In this document: positions 37,311 through 45,771 of the stretch, in pieces
How positions within the stretch are numbered: position 1 is the first letter of the stretch
Layout: every line of letters begins with the position of its first letter
DNA from: Planctomycetaceae bacterium
GTDB lineage: Bacteria > Planctomycetota > Planctomycetia > Pirellulales > Pirellulaceae
Length of the DNA: 45,839 bases
NCBI GenBank assembly: GCA_007694185.1
Contig: RECD01000119.1
Span: 1 to 45,839, forward strand
Reading direction: 5' to 3'
Notes under the pieces: model-generated
What the model saw: the letters and a program-made list of their open reading frames with translations, nothing else
Told to the model about the DNA's origin: nothing
Databases searched by the model: none
Position numbers and translations under genes: made by a program

Positions 37311-38849
37311 ATGTCCGAAGACTCCATGACGCCTGGCGGAACCGCCGGGATCGCCCGTGGTGAGATCCTCGAGCAAAAAATCGTGCTCTCCGGCGTCACC
37401 TTCGACGACGTCCTGCTGCTGCCTCGCTACAGCGACTGCGTCCCCAGCGAAGTCGACGTCAGCAGCCGGTTGACCCGCCGCATCCATCTGCAGATCCCGC
37501 TGCTCAGTTCGCCGATGGACACGGTCACCGAAGCCGAAATGGCGATCGCGCTCGCTAAAGAGGGGGGGTTGGGGATTATTCACAAGAACCTGACCCCGAG
37601 CGAACAGACCGAAGAGGTGCTGAAGGTCAAGCGTTCGGCGAACGGGATCATCGTCGACCCGGTCACGCTCAGCCCCGAGGAACGGGTCGGTCGGGCGGCC
37701 GAGCTGATGGACCAAGCCAACGTCTCGGGAATCCCGATCGTCCGAGCTGACCGGACGCTCGCCGGCATCCTCACCCGCCGCGATCTGCGGTTTTTGGAGG
37801 ACCCGGAACTGCCGATCAGCTCCGTCATGACCCAGGAAAACCTGGTTACGGCTGTAGGGAATGTGACGCTTGAGCAAGCTGAGAAGATTTTAACGGCAAA
37901 AAGGGTCGAGAAACTTCTGCTGGTTGACGAAGATAGAAAACTGACGGGACTGATCACGATCCGCGACATCGACATGATGAAGCGGTTCCCGAACGCATGC
38001 AAAGACTCGCACGGCAGGTTGCGAGCCGGGGCGGCGATCGGGGTTTACGATTTTGATCGGGCGGAAAGCTTGATTCGGCAGGGCGTGGACGTCCTGGTCG
38101 TCGATTCGGCTCACGGCCACAGCAAAAACGTGATCGAGACGGTTCGCGAGATCAAGGAACAACGGGGCTGGGACATCGACGTCGTGGCCGGCAATGTCGC
38201 CACCAGCGAAGGTGCCGAGGCGTTGATCAACGCCGGGGCCGACGCGGTCAAGGTGGGGATCGGGCCGGGTTCGATTTGCACGACGCGGGTGATCAGCGGC
38301 ATCGGGGTTCCGCAGGTGACGGCGATCGCGGAAGCGGTTTCCGTCGCTCAGAAACGAGACATACCGGTCATCGCCGACGGAGGGATCCGGTTCAGCGGTG
38401 ACCTGACGAAAGCGATCGCCACCGGGGCGAGCACGGTGATGATCGGCAGCCTGTTTGCCGGTTTGGCCGAAAGCCCCGGCAAGATGATCCTGTTCCAAGG
38501 AAGGACTTTCAAAGCCTACCGCGGGATGGGGTCGATCGGGGCGATGGTGCAAGGGAGTAGTGATCGGTACCGGCAAAAAGGCGCCACCGTGGGGAAATTG
38601 GTCCCCGAAGGCGTCGAAGGCCGGGTGCCGTTCAAAGGCCCGCTCAGCGATTTCGTTTACCAGTTGGTGGGCGGGTTGCGGGCGGGCATGGGTTATTTGG
38701 GTACCAGGACGATTGATGAACTGCGCCGCGACGCACGCTTTGTGCTCGTGAGCGCCGCGACGGTGAGGGAGAACCACCCGCATGACATTGCGATCACTCA
38801 AGAAGCCCCGAATTACAGTCCGGAGGCGAACACGATCGACCCCAAGTAG
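37311..38849 (+). CDS. guaB: Inosine-5'-monophosphate dehydrogenase
   Basis: 512 aa. It oxidises IMP to XMP with NAD, the committed step to GTP. The catalytic barrel is split by two CBS domains (about residues 112-228; the second includes [20 protein letters not shown]). The catalytic loop GPGSICTTR has its Cys at 323. [19 protein letters not shown] (31-49) and SSPMDTVTE are family marks, and the mobile flap region is [20 protein letters not shown] 15-20 residue N-terminal extension precedes the usual start. A short AT-richer patch lies within the CBS region (about 37850-37960). The following gene starts inside its 3' end. Confidence 0.98.
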   Translation: MSEDSMTPGGTAGIARGEILEQKIVLSGVTFDDVLLLPRYSDCVPSEVDVSSRLTRRIHLQIPLLSSPMDTVTEAEMAIALAKEGGLGIIHKNLTPSEQTEEVLKVKRSANGIIVDPVTLSPEERVGRAAELMDQANVSGIPIVRADRTLAGILTRRDLRFLEDPELPISSVMTQENLVTAVGNVTLEQAEKILTAKRVEKLLLVDEDRKLTGLITIRDIDMMKRFPNACKDSHGRLRAGAAIGVYDFDRAESLIRQGVDVLVVDSAHGHSKNVIETVREIKEQRGWDIDVVAGNVATSEGAEALINAGADAVKVGIGPGSICTTRVISGIGVPQVTAIAEAVSVAQKRDIPVIADGGIRFSGDLTKAIATGASTVMIGSLFAGLAESPGKMILFQGRTFKAYRGMGSIGAMVQGSSDRYRQKGATVGKLVPEGVEGRVPFKGPLSDFVYQLVGGLRAGMGYLGTRTIDELRRDARFVLVSAATVRENHPHDIAITQEAPNYSPEANTIDPK

Positions 38850-40605
38850 CGGCTCGGCCCGCAAAGCAGCCCGCGTGGCTCGCTTGGGGATGCTGCTGGC
38901 CGCCTGCTGCGGTGGCTGGGCAGCCTTCAGCCCCACGTCCTTCGCCCAATCGCCGGCTCGCCAACCGAGCGGCTTCTCGCAACCGGCGGGCTCCGCAGCC
39001 CAACCGGCCGCCGCGGAACTGAAGCCGGTTCCCAAGTTCGGCGGTTCCGGTGTTCGCGACCCGCACCGCGACAACCGTCCCGCTAACCAGACGCATCCTG
39101 GCAATCAAGCTCGTCCGACGAACCAGGCGGGTCAGTTGGTGTGGCGAAAGAGCGACCGGGTCGCGACGCCAGCCTCATCGACCGTCAGCCGTGCGCACGG
39201 TCAGGCCGACCCGACGAATCCGGTCCGCCAATCGGTCCGCCAAACCCAATTCGAATTGCCGGCCCCCGTCGGCGAGCGGGAGGAAGTCGCCGGCGCTGCG
39301 TCCGACCAATCGTCAGGCGAATTGCCGGTGCCGCAGGGGCTTCGCGGAAACTCCCAAGCAGCCTCGGGCCCGCTGCCCGATTACTTCGCCGACCCGTTCA
39401 GCGATCTGCCCGCCTCAGCTCCCAAATCCGCTTCGGACCGTTCGCTAACGGCGTCGCCGACCACGGCCCCGCAATCGTCCAACATCCCATTGACCCCCGC
39501 CATCCCCGCGGCTCAGAGCCAGCCACAAACCGCACAACTGGGGGCGCCCAACGCCCTTCGCGGTGGTGAACCGGCCCCTTCGTCGACGGTTCCGGACGCC
39601 CCTTCGGCGACGCTGCCGGCGCCGGTGGTCGTGCCGCCGATCGCAGACCCACGTGCCGCGGAATCACCCGCGTTCGAACCGCCGACACTCGACGACCTGC
39701 TGCCACCCGCCGATTCGCCGGCACCGACGCTGCCGCCGATCCCGGACCCGGTCGAAGTGCCGCTGTTCCCCGACTTGCCGGTTCCCCCGCCTTCGCCCCC
39801 GTCCCGATCCGATCGGATCGATCGCGAGCTCGAAGGGTTGCAATTGCGTCGCCCCGATTCGGCCCAAGCTGATCAGCCGCTGCCGTCACGGGAATATGGC
39901 GACATCACAGCGGTTCGCCCCGTGGCGTTCTCGTGCGACGACTTCCGCACGAACATCGCTCAAGCGACCATCCAGACGATCTCGCTCGATATCTCGCCCC
40001 CGTTCCGTCCCGACGTGATCGAGATGGACGAGTTCGACAAGTTGCGGAACCGCTTCCAGGAACGGCAGGAGGTCCGCGAGTGGACCTCGGTCGACGGCCG
40101 CAAACTCGGCCGTGGGCGGTTGCATGACATGGGTTACGAAAAGGTGATCATCGAAACCGAATTCGGGACGCGGGAAGAACTCCCGATCAGCCGCATCGCC
40201 GAGGCCGACTTGGCTTATATCTCCGAACAGTGGGGATTGCCGGATATCTGTCTGATCGATCGCCCCGATTACCAGCCGCGTGCTTGGCAGCCCTCGAAGA
40301 TCACTTGGAAGGCATCGAACCTGATGCACAACCCGCTGTACTTCCAAGACGTCAACTTGGAACGCTACGGTCACACCGCCGGCCCGATCCTGCAACCGGT
40401 CGTTTCCTCAGCCCACTTCTTCGCCAACATCGCGACGTTGCCGTACCAGATGGGTGTTCACCTGCCACGGGAATGCCAATACCCGCTCGGTTACTACCGC
40501 CCCGGCGATTGTGCCCCGTGGATCACGCCGCCGGTGCCGTTGAGCCTCCGTGGGGCGTTGTTCCAAGCGGGAGCGGTCGGAGCCGCGGTCGGCCTGATCC
40601 CGTGA
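38782..40605 (+). CDS. Secreted SHD1-domain protein with Pro/Ala-rich linker
   Basis: 607 aa from ATG 38782, overlapping the last 68 nt of guaB; ATG 38890 is a shorter alternative. A basic N-region with a hydrophobic core ([20 protein letters not shown]) suggests export. A long low-complexity Pro/Ser/Ala region fills about residues 60-390. Residues about 432-483 ([12 protein letters not shown] ... [16 protein letters not shown]) match the SLA1 homology domain 1, which is frequent in planctomycetes and rare elsewhere in bacteria. The C-terminal 120 residues ([38 protein letters not shown]) are a conserved-looking block of unknown role. Probably cell-envelope associated; function unknown. Confidence 0.72.
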   Translation: MTLRSLKKPRITVRRRTRSTPSSGSARKAARVARLGMLLAACCGGWAAFSPTSFAQSPARQPSGFSQPAGSAAQPAAAELKPVPKFGGSGVRDPHRDNRPANQTHPGNQARPTNQAGQLVWRKSDRVATPASSTVSRAHGQADPTNPVRQSVRQTQFELPAPVGEREEVAGAASDQSSGELPVPQGLRGNSQAASGPLPDYFADPFSDLPASAPKSASDRSLTASPTTAPQSSNIPLTPAIPAAQSQPQTAQLGAPNALRGGEPAPSSTVPDAPSATLPAPVVVPPIADPRAAESPAFEPPTLDDLLPPADSPAPTLPPIPDPVEVPLFPDLPVPPPSPPSRSDRIDRELEGLQLRRPDSAQADQPLPSREYGDITAVRPVAFSCDDFRTNIAQATIQTISLDISPPFRPDVIEMDEFDKLRNRFQERQEVREWTSVDGRKLGRGRLHDMGYEKVIIETEFGTREELPISRIAEADLAYISEQWGLPDICLIDRPDYQPRAWQPSKITWKASNLMHNPLYFQDVNLERYGHTAGPILQPVVSSAHFFANIATLPYQMGVHLPRECQYPLGYYRPGDCAPWITPPVPLSLRGALFQAGAVGAAVGLIP

Positions 40606-40660
40606 TCGCCTGCTGCCTTGATCGCCGATCACGCAGAGACTGTGAATTTTTGCGAAAGCC

Positions 40661-40759
40661 AAAGTAGTAGGCACACACCGCTGGCAGCGACCCTCCAAAA
40701 GCAACGCTTTTGGGAGGAGGACGGCCGGCGGACGGCACAGGGACTGTGCCTGCTACTTT
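40661..40759 (+). mobile_element. 99-bp REP/MITE-like element with terminal inverted repeats
   Basis: Left end AAAGTAGTAGGCACA (40661-40675) and right end TGTGCCTGCTACTTT (40745-40759) are 15-bp inverted repeats with one mismatch. Inside are a hairpin AAAAGC AAC GCTTTT (40697-40711) and, at the right end, the hairpin GGCACAG GGA CTGTGCC (40734-40750). The last 33 bases are identical to 30116-30148. There is no coding capacity, so it is non-autonomous. Planctomycetes carry REP-associated tyrosine transposases that could move it, but none is in this window. Confidence 0.65.
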
Positions 40760-40787
40760 AGAGCAACGCTTTTGGGAATCGCCCGTT

Positions 40788-40829
40788 CGCCCGATCGTCA
40801 CTGCGCCCGATCGTCACTGCGCCCGATCG
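40788..40829. repeat. 16-bp tandem repeat, 2.6 copies
   Basis: Unit CGCCCGATCGTCACTG occurs twice perfectly (40788-40803, 40804-40819) and then partially as CGCCCGATCG (40820-40829). Confidence 0.9.
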
Positions 40830-41057
40830 CCGCGCCGCATGTGCTCGCAACCAGGTTTTCGTGGCACTTCGATACGGATCGTTGCGAATCTGCCAGAGGC
40901 TATTTCGGCCTGCCCGGGGACCGCCTACATTGCGTCCACCGCGGGACAGCGACGCCTGAACTCATCTGGTTTTTTTGCGGCCGGTCACCTTCGCCTGCGA
41001 CGGTTCCGATCTTTTCTCATCTCAACGCGACCGGTGGCTCAACCGGTAACCCAGCCC

Positions 41058-42329
41058 ATGAACGCACCCGCATCGCCCGGCACCCGCTTGGTGTCGCTCG
41101 ACCAATTCCGCGGCTACACCGTGGTCGGCATGTTCCTGGTCAACTACCTCGGCAGCTTCGCGGTTTGCCCACGGTTGTTCCGGCACACGCACGACTACAT
41201 CAGCTACGCCGACACGATCATGCCGCAGTTCCTGTTCGCGGTCGGCTTCGCGATGCGGTTGAGCATGACACGGCGGATGGAGACCCAGGGGGTGTGGGGG
41301 ACGGCGTGGCGGATGACCCGGCGACTGCTGGGGCTCGTCCTGGTGTCGTTGGTCATCTACACGGTCGGCCGTCGAGCCGAGAATTGGGAGGCGCTAACCG
41401 CGCTCGGTTTTTGGGGGGCGATCGGCGAACCGCTCAAGAGAGGTTGGTTTCAAACGCTGATGCACATCGCGGTCACGTCGTTATGGCTGATCCCCGTCAT
41501 CCACCGCGGCGCAAGCGCCCGCGTCGCCTGGATGCTCGGTTCCGCGATGGCTCACGTCATCCTGTCGTACCTGTTCAATTTCACTTGGGTCAACAACCCT
41601 CCGAACGGCATCGACGGCGGGCCGCTCGGGTTCTTGACCTGGACGATCCCCGCGATGGTCGGGACGCTGGCCTGCGACGTGTTTCACACCGGTGGCGAAC
41701 GATTGAAAGTTCGCTCGCCCGCATTCCTGCGGGTTTCGATCGCGGCAATCGGGTTGATGCTGCTCGGTTATGGTTTCTCGTGTGGCACCCGGTTCTATGA
41801 TGTGGTGCCCATGGCGGCGAGCGACGCCGTGAATGATTCCGACGACGAAGCGTCGGCGGTCGCAGAAGAAACAATCGCGGCAGTACCGAAGTTGGCGGAA
41901 GACCCGGTGTGGCCGTCGCCCGAGCGGAGGCGGGCGAAACTGGACAGCGAGCGACCGAGTCTTTTGGCCGAGCCGCCGTTTGTGGCGCCGCCCCCGCCGG
42001 ATCAGCGTCAATGGAATTACTGGATGATGAGCCAGCGATCGGGGTCGCTATCCTATTTGACCTTCGCCGCTGGCTTTTCGCTGGTCGTCTACCAGCTCTT
42101 CTACATCGCCTGCGACCTGTGGGGATGGCGCTGGGCATTGTTCCAAACGTTCGGCTCGAACGCCCTATTGGCCTACGTCCTGCACGACCTGGTCAGCGGC
42201 GCGATCAAGCCGTTCGTCCCCAACGACTCACCGGGCTGGTATGTCGCCGCCTCGTTAGCCCTATTCTTCTGGGTCACCTGGCTCTTCGTCCGTCACTTCG
42301 AAAAGCAAGCGATCTACCTCCGGGTCTAA
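41058..42329 (+). CDS. HGSNAT/DUF5009-like membrane acyltransferase
   Basis: 423 aa from ATG 41058 (MNAPASPGTRL); the longer upstream frame crosses the repeat region and is rejected. It has the DUF5009/heparan-alpha-glucosaminide N-acetyltransferase-like signature near the start (VSLDQFRGYTVVGMFLVNYL, residues 12-31) and about eight to ten membrane helices, including LLGLVLVSLVIYTVG, a LGFLTWTIPAMVGTLA segment and a C-terminal LALFFWVTWLFVRHF. A loop of about 80 residues (around 255-330) is charged and Pro-rich. Relatives in bacteria are thought to transfer acyl groups to sugars at the membrane; the acceptor here is unknown. It stands alone on the plus strand. Confidence 0.8.
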   Translation: MNAPASPGTRLVSLDQFRGYTVVGMFLVNYLGSFAVCPRLFRHTHDYISYADTIMPQFLFAVGFAMRLSMTRRMETQGVWGTAWRMTRRLLGLVLVSLVIYTVGRRAENWEALTALGFWGAIGEPLKRGWFQTLMHIAVTSLWLIPVIHRGASARVAWMLGSAMAHVILSYLFNFTWVNNPPNGIDGGPLGFLTWTIPAMVGTLACDVFHTGGERLKVRSPAFLRVSIAAIGLMLLGYGFSCGTRFYDVVPMAASDAVNDSDDEASAVAEETIAAVPKLAEDPVWPSPERRRAKLDSERPSLLAEPPFVAPPPPDQRQWNYWMMSQRSGSLSYLTFAAGFSLVVYQLFYIACDLWGWRWALFQTFGSNALLAYVLHDLVSGAIKPFVPNDSPGWYVAASLALFFWVTWLFVRHFEKQAIYLRV

Positions 42330-42799
42330 GGCCATCTTCGGCATAACACCAAAAGCACTCGTACTCAGTCGCGAAGCGACGGTACTCGTACTCGGCGCAG
42401 CGGTACTCGTACTCGAAAGGCGCGACGCTCCCGGACGGCATCAGCTACCGGCCACTTCGCCACGCCGCCAATCACCCGCAGCTGTGCGGGAAGGGACGGG
42501 AAAAGGTGGGTCCGTCCGATTCGGGCAACGATCTGCCGGGCCGAATGCACCTCTCGGCAACCCGGCGGCGCTGATCTCCGAAACGGAGGAACGAACGGCG
42601 GCACCATCCGGCGCGACCGCACCAACCGGTTCGATAAGGTCGGCAGTTTCAGAGCGTCGGTGCCGGTGGCCACTCGGCGGACGCTGCATTTCGTCAATCT
42701 GAGCTTCACCGCCACATCAGGGGAGCCACGCAGCAGCGGTCTCCCTTGGCTCCAATCAGTGTGACCATAAAGGTGACGCCGGGAGCGGTTCACCACAGT
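42330..42799. other. Gap with short direct repeats; no gene supported
   Basis: 470 bp. It contains repeated GGTACTCGTACTCG at 42381-42394 and 42402-42415, preceded by a diverged copy at 42355-42368, with a small hairpin GTCGCGAAGCGAC between. A minus-strand frame at 42365-42796 has atypical, Arg-rich composition created by these repeats and is not called. The rest shows nothing recognisable. Confidence 0.55.
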
Positions 42800-43513
42800 C
42801 TATCGCCGACGCCGCGCCAGCAGATCGGCATCGGATTCGTGATCGCGAAGCAGTTTTTCTACTCTTGCGATGGTGGCCCTGTCGTTAACCGTGATCGCGA
42901 TCACACAGATCATGGCGAGCAAGCTCAACGAAGCCCACACGCTGACGCCCCATAAGACGGACGGGCCTGAAAAAAGCGATGACACGATCCACAACAGGCC
43001 GAACAAAGACAGGAAAACCCCGCCCCTGACCGCCTTGCGCGAATTGGCCTTGCAACGGCGAATGATCCTGTCCGCCGCGAGTACGGCGTCTCCAGAACGA
43101 AGCGATTGGTGTTCGTCGTACTGCAAGTTGAACCCGATTCGCAAGTCGTCGGCTAGCGTTCCGGGAATCGAGCCCTTTTCACCGTTTTCGGCAACGTACG
43201 CGACCAAGGCGATACGCAGCGCCGTGGTTTTTACATGACGTCTCCAAAGCCAAAAAACGCAAATGGCAAAGCAGATCGCCCACAGCGTGTAGGGGCCCGC
43301 CGAAATCATGCCACGTGCAACCAAAATTGCGAACGTCGCGGCCAGCAACGCCAAAAACAACGTGAACCGCGTGCGTTTTACAACCAGTTGAGTCGCAAGC
43401 AAGCCGATGCCGTCGCCGTGCAACAGTTGATGCTGTTCATACGTGAGAGAGAATCGCTTCAACGTCCTGGCCAGCGCGTCGCGTGCATGGGTGTCAGGCG
43501 GTTCAATTTCCAT
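42800..43513 (-). CDS. Four-TM hypothetical membrane protein
   Basis: 237 aa. Two pairs of hydrophobic helices are seen: FTLFLALLAATFAILVARGM with YTLWAICFAICVFWLW (residues about 51-90), and GGVFLSLFGLLWIVSSLFSG with a VSVWASLSLLAMICVIAI stretch (about 164-210). Soluble segments lie before, between and after them, including a repeated motif: HQLLHGDGIGLLATQLVVKR near 28-47 and HQSLRSGDAVLAADRIIRRC near 133-152. The protein is thus an internal duplication of one unit. I do not recognise the family. It is flanked by repeat-filled gaps and has no operon partner. Confidence 0.7.
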   Translation of the reverse strand: MEIEPPDTHARDALARTLKRFSLTYEQHQLLHGDGIGLLATQLVVKRTRFTLFLALLAATFAILVARGMISAGPYTLWAICFAICVFWLWRRHVKTTALRIALVAYVAENGEKGSIPGTLADDLRIGFNLQYDEHQSLRSGDAVLAADRIIRRCKANSRKAVRGGVFLSLFGLLWIVSSLFSGPSVLWGVSVWASLSLLAMICVIAITVNDRATIARVEKLLRDHESDADLLARRRR

Positions 43514-43942
43514 CTCGCAGAAGCCAAAATGTCATAGTCAAATGTGTCGCCTGATGAATAAGCATTTCAACAGGTCTCCGGGCTTTGTGAGTTTATTTTC
43601 CTGGTTCCGGTGGCTTACGCCACCGGCAAGTATGTGTCGCCCTACGGGCTAAGAAAAAAGGCGGTCATTCTCGGTTCCGGCTTTACGCCACCGGCGGGCA
43701 ATCGGCTCCACAAAATTTTTTCGGAAAATTCTGGGCGAACGCCCAACGCCGGTGTCGGTTAATGCGTTCAAGTTATGCGGATTGAGACCTGCTGACGTGC
43801 TTATCTGCCGCCCTTTGGGCTCTTTTGCCGAACCGCGCCAATTATCGAGAAACGGTGCCAGTCTTGAAGTTCGGTTTCTCCAGATTGATCAGCTTTTCTG
43901 TTGGGTGATATGGCTGTCGGTGGCGCTGTTCCTGGTTTGGGG
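43514..43942. other. Gap between the four-TM gene and SUI1 gene; repeats only
   Basis: 429 bp. It has a family C repeat (43576-43650), a degenerate second piece at about 43670-43700 (TTCCGGCTTTACGCCACCGG), and a CCGCCCTTTGGGCTC palindrome near 43808-43823. No gene is supported; the short plus-strand frame at 43752-43961 is created by repeat sequence. Confidence 0.6.
43576..43650 (+). repeat. Palindromic repeat, family C copy 1
   Basis: Contains the perfect hairpin CCGGTGGC TTAC GCCACCGG and a CCGGGCT / TGTCGCCCTACGGGCT frame at its ends. Over at least 67 bases it matches 45772-45839 with about two differences, in the same orientation. Confidence 0.85.
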
Positions 43943-44284
43943 TCAGCCGCGGATTCGGTAACCGGTTTCGGAGAGCAGGCCGCGGACGCGGTCCAGGTGC
44001 TGGCCTTGGATTTCTAACTGGTCGTCCTTGATCGTTCCCCCCGCGCCGCAAGCGGCCTTGAGGCGATCGAGCAGTTTCGGCAAGTCGTTCTGCTCGGCAG
44101 GTAACCCCCGCACGACCGTCACCGACTTACCCCGCTTTCGCTTTTCGATTCCCAGCACCGCCGTCTGCTGTTCGGGCGGCGTCAAAACCTTGGCCGGTGC
44201 CGGGCACTGGCAATCCGCCTCCAATTCCCCACATCGCTCGCACCGGGGAGGGCGATCCCAAACCGTCCCCTCAAACAATCTCAT
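43943..44284 (-). CDS. yciH: SUI1-family translation factor (YciH/eIF1-like) with N-terminal Cys cluster
   Basis: 113 aa from ATG 44284, with AAGGAGG about six bases upstream, fixing the start; the longer open frame to 44530 is not used. The C-terminal SUI1/eIF1 domain covers about 45-113: KRGKSVTVVRGLPAEQNDLP, LLDRLKAACGAGGTIKDDQL and a C-terminal GYRIRG. The N-terminus contains Cys 15, 18, 25 and 27 (CERCGELEADCQC), which could bind a metal. eIF1-like bacterial proteins influence start-site fidelity on the ribosome, but most bacteria live without them. It is transcribed divergently from the GIY-YIG nuclease gene. Confidence 0.9.
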   Translation of the reverse strand: MRLFEGTVWDRPPRCERCGELEADCQCPAPAKVLTPPEQQTAVLGIEKRKRGKSVTVVRGLPAEQNDLPKLLDRLKAACGAGGTIKDDQLEIQGQHLDRVRGLLSETGYRIRG

Positions 44285-44812
44285 CTCAGCCTCCTTAATG
44301 ACCGGTCCAATTTTCCCATCCGCCCGTGAGCAAAAAACCCAATTTGCCAGTGTTCGCACGGCAAAACGCAGCCGAAACCGGCAATCTTCTGTGCCGAATA
44401 TCGGCGTGGATTCCTCGGAGTCGTCAGCCAGACCTGAGCGACCGCCGCGATCACAGCAATCGCTCGGGCGATCCCATTCTGTCGCGATCGCGACATTTCC
44501 GAAAGCGAGGTGAGATGTGCGAGTTCTCAATCGCCACCGGCCGCCGTCGTCACGGACCCACCATCGGCCCCGCCAGACCGCCCCGTCGCGGTTTTGAATC
44601 CGTTACCATGTGTGGCCAGTCACGCACGATTCGAAATACAGTCGACAGCCAAAGTGCGAATTGATCAAGACAACCCACGTCTCCGTTTACGGTTCCACCG
44701 CAAGAAAGGGTGGCCAAGCGGGCGTCGCTGGAAGGGCATTCCGACGCGAATTGAGTGAACTACGGTCACGCGGACGGAAAATCGCCTTCTATTCGAAACA
44801 ACGAGGAATCGC
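44285..44812. other. Divergent gap between SUI1 and GIY-YIG genes
   Basis: 528 bp without a confident gene. A plus-strand frame starting at ATG 44516 (GAGGTG just upstream) would give a 49-aa peptide of unlikely composition and is not called. Around 44705-44770 the sequence resembles the D-arm half of a class II tRNA but lacks a T-arm. The promoter of the GIY-YIG gene must lie in this stretch. Confidence 0.5.
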
Positions 44813-45595
44813 ATGCAGCGCCTACTGGATATCGGCTTTAAAAAAACAGCCCATTGGACCCTGGAGGGTCAGGACTTGCGGTGTGTTTTCAAAGAGCTGA
44901 AGACGCAAGAGAACGTCCTGTATGCCTTCGTGGTCGATTTAGAGGTCAAGTATATCGGGAAAACCACGCAGCAACTCCATAAGCGAATGTATGGATATGT
45001 GCGACCTGGCGAAACACAGACTACCAACGTAAAAGGCAATCGTTTGATCCGAGAGTGCTTGCAAGCCGGCGCGGCTGTGGAGGTCTACGTCTTGCCCGAC
45101 AACGGCCTGATGCATTACGGTGACTTCCATATCAATCTAGCTGCCGGCCTTGAAGACAGCCTGATCGCTATCATCAAGCCGGATTGGAACGGAGGGCAAC
45201 CCAGCCCGAGAGCTGTTGCTGCCGAGATTGAGGAGAGCGGGGTCGAAGAGAGCGATCTTGAAGAGTTGCCCGCGCCGGGGTCGTATTCCTTTGAGTTCAA
45301 GTTGCAGCCGACGTACTTTACCAAGGGCTTTTTCAACGTTGCAAAGGAACATTCCGCGAACTTTGGCGAGGACGGTCAACAGATCGAGATTTCTTGTGGC
45401 GAGTCGCTCACACCGCTTACGGGTGTGATCAACCGCCAAGCCAACGGGAATAGCACTCCCCGAATTCTCGGCGGCGCTCAGCTCCGCAATTGGATTCAAT
45501 CGGTGTTTAAAGAGGGTGATTACGTGGCGGTCGACGTTTATTCGCCCGTCAGTATCCGACTGTCCAAGAAAGGCATCTCCGGGTTCGCGGGTTGA
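44813..45595 (+). CDS. Two-domain GIY-YIG nuclease, possible stand-alone restriction enzyme
   Basis: 260 aa from ATG 44813, with GAGGA six bases upstream. The GIY-YIG domain is in residues 34-127: a LYAFVV strand in place of GIY (36-41), KYIGKTT (46-52), catalytic-type Arg58, Glu114 in GLEDSLIA, and KPDWNGG (122-128) supplying the Asn. The acidic linker EIEESGVEESDLEELPAPG (138-156) leads to a C-terminal domain (about 158-255) containing FFNVAKEHSANFGEDGQQIE and STPRILGGAQLRNWIQSVF, then GDYVAVDVYSPVSIRL. This pattern recalls the beta-barrel DNA-recognition (B3/EcoRII-N-like) domains, but that is an inference by eye. It lies between two family C repeats; no methyltransferase is next to it. 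Confidence 0.8.
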   Translation: MQRLLDIGFKKTAHWTLEGQDLRCVFKELKTQENVLYAFVVDLEVKYIGKTTQQLHKRMYGYVRPGETQTTNVKGNRLIRECLQAGAAVEVYVLPDNGLMHYGDFHINLAAGLEDSLIAIIKPDWNGGQPSPRAVAAEIEESGVEESDLEELPAPGSYSFEFKLQPTYFTKGFFNVAKEHSANFGEDGQQIEISCGESLTPLTGVINRQANGNSTPRILGGAQLRNWIQSVFKEGDYVAVDVYSPVSIRLSKKGISGFAG

Positions 45596-45771
45596 CGTGG
45601 GATGTGGACAGTTCGTGATAAGTACCTCAAGAGAGCCATATCGGAATAATCTGGTGACAGACTACGTTTGCGTCAGATGATGAGCGCAAGTCATGTGGGA
45701 AGAGACCCGTTGAATCAGTTAGATTGTGTGAATGAAAAGCATTGTCGGTATCGCTGTGATGATGTGTCGCC
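45596..45771. other. AT-richer tail after the GIY-YIG gene
   Basis: 176 bp without a gene, noticeably less GC-rich than the rest of the window and ending in the family C repeat. No terminator with a clear stem was found. Confidence 0.4.

Larger units (their letters stand above)
40606..41057. other. Gap with a 99-bp inverted-repeat element and a tandem repeat
   Basis: 452 bp without a gene between the SHD1 protein and the acyltransferase. It holds the element at 40661-40759 and the tandem repeat at 40788-40829. The last 230 bases up to the acyltransferase start show no other clear structure. Confidence 0.6.

Noticed and set aside
42355-42415. Possible CRISPR array from repeated GTACTCGTACTCG
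   Set aside because: Repeats are 14 bp with 7-nt to 12-nt spacers and vary in sequence. No CRISPR-size units and no cas genes.
42365-42796. Minus-strand open frame of 143 codons
   Set aside because: Its C-terminus is generated by the GTACTCGTACTCG repeats and the rest is Arg/Pro-rich. No ribosome site or domain.
43752-43961. 69-codon plus-strand frame
   Set aside because: Starts in repeat sequence and overlaps the end of the SUI1 gene. The hydrophobic end is not enough to support a gene.
44700-44770. tRNA-like segment containing GGGTGGCCAAGCGG
   Set aside because: Resembles the D-arm part of tRNA-Ser/Leu, but there is no T-arm (GGTTCGAATCC-type) and no acceptor stem pairing within 95 bases. 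At best a remnant.
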